This document shows, piece by piece, positions 62,805 to 64,000 of a stretch of DNA of 64,000 nt; the first letter of the stretch is position 1; each line of letters begins with the position of its first letter. The notes beneath the pieces were generated by a model that worked only from the letters and a program-made list of their open reading frames with translations, made no database searches and was not told the origin of the DNA. The position numbers and the translations under genes are program-made. Source of the DNA: Alphaproteobacteria bacterium (GTDB taxonomy: Bacteria > Pseudomonadota > Alphaproteobacteria > CACIAM-22H2); the NCBI GenBank assembly GCA_016793165.1, contig JAEULA010000074.1, forward strand, positions 50,873 through 114,872, given 5' to 3'.

Positions 62805-63896
62805 ATGACAAGGAAACTGCGCGTCGGCATCGCGGGCCTCGGCCGCATCTTCGACCTCAACGGCCTCGGCTACGCGAACCATCCCGACATCGAGGTGGCC
62901 GGCCTGTGCGACGCGCGCGCCGAGCTCGTCGAGGAGCGGCGGACGGCCTTTCCCGGGGCGCGCGGCACGACTGATTTCAAGGAGATGCTGAGCTGGGGCC
63001 TCGACGTCGTCGATATCCTGACCCCGCATCCGCTGCACGCCGACATGGCCTGTGCCGCCCTCGCCGCCGGTGCCCACGTGACGGTACAGAAGCCGATGGC
63101 GATGACGGTCGCGGAATGCGACCGCATGATCGCCGCCGCCGACGGCGCGGGCCGGCGGCTGAAGCTGTTCGAGAACTTCGTGTTCTACCCGCCGCTGGTG
63201 AAGGCGCGCGAGCTGATGCTCGCCGGCGCGATCGGCAAGCCGACCTCGTTCCGCATGAAGGTCGTGATCGGCGACCGCTCGAGCGCCTGGCGCGTGGCGC
63301 CGGAGACGAACGCCTGGCGCTACGCGCTCGGAGCGCAGGGCAAGGGCGGACCGATCGTCTTCGACCACGGCCACCACATGATGGCGGTGGCGCTGTGGCT
63401 GTTCGGCGACGTGCGCGACTGCCTCGCGCGGATCGAGCAGACGACGATGCCCGCGGGCCACCAGGTGGACGCGCCGGCGAGCCTGATGTGGCGCCACCGC
63501 GATCCCGCGATCCACGGCATCTGGGACGTGAGCCTCGCCCTCAAGATGCGCGTGCGCACCGACTACTACGCCAGCCACGAGCGCTTCGAAATCCAGGGCG
63601 AGGAAGGCCTGATCCAGGTCAACCGCTGCTCGGACCGCCTGCTCGACGAGCCCGTGCTCACGCTCTACCGCGACGGCGAGGTGCGCAGCTTCCACAACCT
63701 CGAGCAGGACTGGGGCGAGAGCTTCCGGCTCTCGACGCTGCACTTCATCGACGTGCTCCGCGGCCGCGCGCCGCAGGAGATCCTGACGGCGCGCGAGGGG
63801 CGACGCGTCGTCGAGCTGTTCCACCTGTTCGACCAGGCCTCGCGCGAGGGGAGGGTCGTGACCCATCCGGATTGCGCGGCGGGCGGCCGTGGCTGA
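62805..63896 (+). CDS. Gfo/Idh/MocA-family dehydrogenase
   Basis: 363 residues. The N-terminal Rossmann domain starts GIAGLGRIFDLNG and contains VAGLCDARAE. The catalytic motif is QKP (VQKPMAMTVAECD), a QKP variant of the usual EKP, keeping the lysine. The C-terminal alpha/beta domain contains FDHGHHMMAV, with His residues in the usual active site area. Members oxidise sugars or cyclitols with NAD(P). It lies 13 bases after the second permease, so it probably metabolises the transported compound. Confidence 0.9.
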   Translation: MTRKLRVGIAGLGRIFDLNGLGYANHPDIEVAGLCDARAELVEERRTAFPGARGTTDFKEMLSWGLDVVDILTPHPLHADMACAALAAGAHVTVQKPMAMTVAECDRMIAAADGAGRRLKLFENFVFYPPLVKARELMLAGAIGKPTSFRMKVVIGDRSSAWRVAPETNAWRYALGAQGKGGPIVFDHGHHMMAVALWLFGDVRDCLARIEQTTMPAGHQVDAPASLMWRHRDPAIHGIWDVSLALKMRVRTDYYASHERFEIQGEEGLIQVNRCSDRLLDEPVLTLYRDGEVRSFHNLEQDWGESFRLSTLHFIDVLRGRAPQEILTAREGRRVVELFHLFDQASREGRVVTHPDCAAGGRG

Positions 63897-64000
63897 CATC
63901 CCCGCCCAGCACGCGCCCGTCCTCGCCGCGATGGCGGCGCGCGCCCGCGCCGTCGCGGCGGCGGGCGGCCGCGAGGCCGCCCCCCGGCCCCGCCCCCGGC
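63889..64000 (+). CDS. possible partial CDS at the window edge
   Basis: A GTG at 63889, overlapping the dehydrogenase stop by eight bases, opens a frame that runs to the window end. About 37 residues are visible, rich in Ala, Arg and Pro (LAAMAARARAVAAAGG). No motif is recognisable. An ATP-binding protein or another catabolic enzyme would be expected here, but the sequence does not show which, and the true start could lie further on. Confidence 0.3.
   Translation, partial: MADIPAQHAPVLAAMAARARAVAAAGGREAAPRPRPR

Overview
The window is about 70% GC and densely packed. It reads as a chromosomal segment of a free-living alphaproteobacterium. The main reasons are the gene order xseB-ispA-dxs with tlyA close by, the fabI-aroC pair near pdxH, and the abundance of solute-binding-protein transporters (Dpp-type ABC, TAXI-TRAP, sugar-type ABC). 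I cannot name a genus; Rhodospirillales or Hyphomicrobiales is a reasonable guess only. I see no tRNA, rRNA, CRISPR array, insertion sequence or phage gene. No gene-free stretch exceeds 300 bases; the largest is 34271-34562, which holds only a small inverted repeat and probable promoters.

Layout. 1-160: possible start of a minus-strand gene leaving the window. 197-5816 (minus): complete peptide/opine-type ABC operon, SBP-DppB-DppC-DppD-DppF. 6007-8098 (plus): class III omega-aminotransferase, terminator, PadR-like regulator. 8117-13930: SDR, orphan triple-PAS histidine kinase, small unknown protein, tandem universal stress protein, and an APH-like/P-loop kinase fusion. The fusion is translationally coupled to a FieF-like cation exporter and pdxH (minus operon pdxH-CDF-kinase). 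15594-20764 (plus): glycine-zipper lipoprotein, atypical SDR, fabI, aroC, membrane protein, CNT nucleoside transporter. 20783-27722 (minus): MFS drug exporter, then xseB-ispA-dxs-(MATE)-tlyA, the isoprenoid precursor block with a MATE exporter inserted. 27846-34270: EamA transporter, HDAC-family amidohydrolase, a Gly-rich PEP-CTERM-like protein, GNAT, MFS, methyltransferase, HxlR regulator. 34563-37431: TAXI-TRAP receptor and fused permease. 37512-42370: RND pump (adaptor, pump) and a periplasmic protein starting at TTG.

42420-49849 is the most system-like part. Minus genes FAD/GcvT dimethylglycine-dehydrogenase-like, GMC oxidoreductase and RraA-like diverge from plus genes for an MttB-superfamily methyltransferase and an inositol-monophosphatase-family enzyme. 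The 112-base divergent region carries a nearly perfect 39-base inverted repeat, so the five genes look like one co-regulated module for a methylated amine or betaine-like compound.

49999-51525: a PQQ-type sugar dehydrogenase with the same VPAP-type C-terminal sorting tail as the protein at 29858. 51546-55799 (minus): dimethylformamidase large-subunit homologue, amidohydrolase, threonine-aldolase-like enzyme. 55945-58960 (plus): orphan peptide-type SBP, then a sphingosine-phosphate-lyase/GAD-fold PLP enzyme. 59070-64000 (plus): small periplasmic protein, a sugar-type ABC system (SBP, two permeases) with a hairpin after the SBP gene, a Gfo/Idh/MocA dehydrogenase, and the start of one more gene.
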